NCBI GenBank assembly: GCA_016201805.1
Contig: JACQCB010000009.1
Span: 1-6,411, forward strand
Length of the DNA: 6,411 nucleotides
DNA from: Nitrospirota bacterium
GTDB lineage: Bacteria > Nitrospirota > Nitrospiria > Nitrospirales > Nitrospiraceae
Direction of reading: 5' to 3'
The position numbers were made by a program, and so were the translations under genes. Position 1 is the stretch's first letter. Every line of letters starts with the position of its first letter. This document shows positions 4,521-6,411 of this stretch, one piece after another. A model generated the notes under the pieces. That model was not told the origin of the DNA, did not search any database, and saw nothing but the letters and a program-made list of their open reading frames with translations.

Positions 4521-5915
4521 ATGAGCATCAGCCTCAGGATCGATGACCCAGCGCTGCGGACTGCAATTCAAACCCTGTGCACGATGGTGCAAGCCGAGGG
4601 TGGGCGAGCGCTTCTCGTCGGCGGCTGCGTGAGGGATGCCGCCTTGGGCCTTCCAGCCAAGGACTTCGACCTCGAAGTCTTTGGGATCGCACCGGCCCAA
4701 CTTCAACATCTCCTGCGTGAACGATTTCCTCTCGACGTAGTGGGACAGGCCTTCGGAGTCATCAAGCTCCAGGGGCTTCCCGTCGATGTGTCGCTGCCCT
4801 GTCGTCGGTCCACGGCCGGACCGGAGCAGAGCGCGCGCGATCTTCTGCCTGATCCCTCCATGACCTTTGAGGACGCGGCGGCAAGACGTGACTTCACCAT
4901 GAACGCGATCGCGCTCGATCCCCTGACCCATGAGGTGCTCGACCCTTATGGCGGGCTTCGAGACCTGGACGCGCGAATCCTGCGCCACACCTCGGACAAG
5001 TTCAGCGAGGACCCGCTCAGGGCCCTGCGCGCCATGCAGTTCGCCGCCCGGTTCGACCTGACCGTCGCCCCGGAGACTGTGTCCCTCTGTCGCACCCTCA
5101 CGCCGGCTGGACTCCCGCCGGAACGTCTCTTCGAGGAGTGGCGCAAGCTCATACTGAAAGGCCTACGTCCCTCCCGGGGACTGAGCTTTCTCAAGGACTG
5201 CGGATGGGTGCAATATTTCCCGGAACTGGTCCCGCTCAGCAACTGCCCACAGGAACCCGACCACCATCCGGAGGGCGACGTCTGGACTCACACGTTGCAT
5301 TGCATGGATGCCTTCGCCGGCGAGCGGACCGGCGATGATTGGGAAGACCTCGTCGTCGGCTTGGCCGTCCTCTGCCACGACTTCGGCAAGCCGGCAGCAA
5401 CCAAAGTAGAAAATGGTCGGATCCATTCGAGAGGCCATGAGACGATCAGTGAAGCCTGCACCCGCACCTTCCTCGGCCGCCTCACGAACCAGACCGATCT
5501 CGTAGAAGCCGTGGCCCCGCTCGTCCGCGCCCACTTGCGCCCTCAGGCCTTGTTCGAGGCTCAGGCGGGAGACAGCGCTATCCGCCGATTGGCGCGCGAG
5601 GTAGAACGGATCGATCGGCTGGTGCGGGTCGCCCGCTACGACCAGATGGGGAGGCCGCCGAAACCCTTCGATGGGTTCCCGGCCGGCCAGTGGCTGCTTG
5701 AGAAGAGCCGTGCGCTGGGAGTCGAGCGTGAGGCACCGAAGCCGATCCTCATGGGCCGGCACTTGCTTGAGCTGGGTCTGGCGCCAGGTCCGCGCCTTGG
5801 CGAGATACTCAAGACCTGTTACGACGCGCAAATTGACGGGGCCTATGCCACGTTGGAAGAAGGCCTCGCGTATGCCAAGCGTGTCATCGCGCGTAGCGAT
5901 GCGACTCCATCGTGA
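4521..5915 (+). CDS. cca: CCA tRNA nucleotidyltransferase with HD domain
   Basis: The 464-residue enzyme belongs to the class II nucleotidyltransferase/poly(A) polymerase family, which adds or repairs the 3' CCA end of tRNA from CTP and ATP without a nucleic-acid template. Motif A is LVGGCVRDAALG (32-43) with catalytic DFD (D48, D50). Motif B is RRDFTMNAIA (122-131). Motif C is DPYGGLRDLD (141-150). Motif D is EDPLRALRAMQFAARF (163-178), whose EDxxR normally selects the incoming base. ERLFEEWRKLIL (201-212) fits motif E. A metal-type HD phosphohydrolase domain follows, with HPEGDVWTHT (249-258) and LCHDFGK (284-290; H287, D288), as in the multifunctional enzyme of E. coli. AGGA lies eight bases before the ATG, supporting this start. 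The gene follows the permease by 101 bases and converges on the peptidase gene 21 bases beyond its stop. All catalytic motifs look intact. A pure poly(A) polymerase or a CC/A-adding variant cannot be excluded by eye. Confidence 0.9.
   Translation: MSISLRIDDPALRTAIQTLCTMVQAEGGRALLVGGCVRDAALGLPAKDFDLEVFGIAPAQLQHLLRERFPLDVVGQAFGVIKLQGLPVDVSLPCRRSTAGPEQSARDLLPDPSMTFEDAAARRDFTMNAIALDPLTHEVLDPYGGLRDLDARILRHTSDKFSEDPLRALRAMQFAARFDLTVAPETVSLCRTLTPAGLPPERLFEEWRKLILKGLRPSRGLSFLKDCGWVQYFPELVPLSNCPQEPDHHPEGDVWTHTLHCMDAFAGERTGDDWEDLVVGLAVLCHDFGKPAATKVENGRIHSRGHETISEACTRTFLGRLTNQTDLVEAVAPLVRAHLRPQALFEAQAGDSAIRRLAREVERIDRLVRVARYDQMGRPPKPFDGFPAGQWLLEKSRALGVEREAPKPILMGRHLLELGLAPGPRLGEILKTCYDAQIDGAYATLEEGLAYAKRVIARSDATPS
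5885..5901. repeat. Short inverted repeat at the end of cca
   Basis: CATCGC and GCGATG form a 6-bp stem around a 5-base loop within the last codons of cca (residues about 455-460, VIARSDA). No T-run follows on either strand. It could help end the convergent transcripts or be a fragment of a dispersed palindromic repeat, but a single short stem in GC-rich DNA can also be chance. Confidence 0.3.
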
Positions 5916-5936
5916 CCGGAATCTTTCTGGTGCTGC

Positions 5937-6411
5937 TTATGCCGGCCTTGGACCCCGACCGAGGTAGCGGCTGAGGGTGGCGCTTTCGCGCGAGCGGAAA
6001 GTCACGGCGATACGGAGTTGCTCAAGGTACTGATCGAGCGTCTTCCCTCCGAGATCAATCTTCCGCTCGTCGATGAACCGATGCACGTCGCACTCCAGCT
6101 CGGATGTCGCCAGGCCGATCATGCCTTCGCACATCCGGCGGAGCCCCTGCTTAGGGAACTGCTTGTCCATACGATCCCAATTTGATTTCACAAAGTTCCA
6201 GGCCGGCTCGCGGCCAGAGACGCTCAGCAGCAACAGCCGGACGAGGAAGGGCCCATCCTGCGTACGCATGTCGCCGTTGAGCGTACTGGTCAGAGTCCGT
6301 CCCAGCAAGGCCTGTGGCTGGAAGGCCGCCAGGGAATAGAGGTACCGGCGCTCTTCTTGCGGCGTCGATGCCGCCCGGAATCGCTGAAAGAACTCCTCGT
6401 ATCGCTGTTCA
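5937..6411 (-). CDS. M1-family aminopeptidase, C-terminal part (partial)
   Basis: The minus-strand frame is open from the window edge (first full codon at 6410) to TAA at 5937-5939, giving 157 codons. It is the C-terminal end of a larger protein whose start lies outside the window. The helical pattern EQRYEEFFQRFRAASTPQEE, RRYLYSLAAFQ, then FLVRLLLLSVSGREPAWNFV, KSNWDRMDKQF and LGGKTLDQYLEQLRIAV fits the ERAP1-like C-terminal alpha-helical domain of M1 zinc aminopeptidases. That domain caps the active site and helps bind the peptide. The catalytic GxMEN and HExxH motifs would be upstream and cannot be checked here. No start codon should be chosen within this piece. The gene converges with cca, leaving 21 bases between the two stops and no clear terminator. 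The family call rests on pattern memory of the GREPAWNFVKSNW-type segment, so it is good but not certain. Confidence 0.8.
   Translation of the reverse strand, partial: EQRYEEFFQRFRAASTPQEERRYLYSLAAFQPQALLGRTLTSTLNGDMRTQDGPFLVRLLLLSVSGREPAWNFVKSNWDRMDKQFPKQGLRRMCEGMIGLATSELECDVHRFIDERKIDLGGKTLDQYLEQLRIAVTFRSRESATLSRYLGRGPRPA

Overview
The window looks like a moderately GC-rich bacterial chromosome. The style of the proteins (a large YbbP-type permease starting with a MAWRETRAAW-like segment, an HD-type CCA-adding enzyme, short heptamer repeats) reminds me most of Nitrospira-like bacteria. That taxonomic guess is recollection and inference, not something I could test.

Left part, about 1-1656, is an accessory and decaying zone. 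A compact tnpA-only IS200/IS605-family element (about 4-545, minus strand) is bounded by two nearly identical hairpins. It abuts, and very probably truncates, a plus-strand gene (488-1186) that combines a homing-endonuclease-associated repeat with a C-terminal domain that may be a PD-(D/E)XK-like nuclease fold. The stop of that gene overlaps the ATG of a short fragment (1186 to about 1233) that copies the first 16 codons of the ABC permease further downstream. The fragment then runs into a ruined HicB/HicA toxin-antitoxin locus (1302-1649), in which an internal deletion has joined the front of the antitoxin to the toxin and a second small indel has shifted the toxin's end out of frame.

Right part, about 1657-6411, is ordinary core content. 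It holds a full-length FtsX/YbbP-type ABC permease (1657-4419), a CCA tRNA nucleotidyltransferase with an HD domain (4521-5915), and, convergent to it, the C-terminal 157 codons of an M1-family aminopeptidase (5937-6411, running off the edge). Two arrays of 7-bp repeats occur here. One lies in frame inside the permease and lengthens a periplasmic loop; the other lies in the permease-cca spacer.

The story of the region is a permease whose upstream side has been rearranged. In related systems an ATPase partner usually sits next to this kind of permease. Here the neighbour is a patchwork of an insertion sequence, a nuclease-like gene, a stray copy of the permease start and a dead toxin-antitoxin module. 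I see no clearly new, intact multi-gene system. The most unusual points are the duplicated permease start beside a homing-type gene, and the unassigned nuclease-like family itself.
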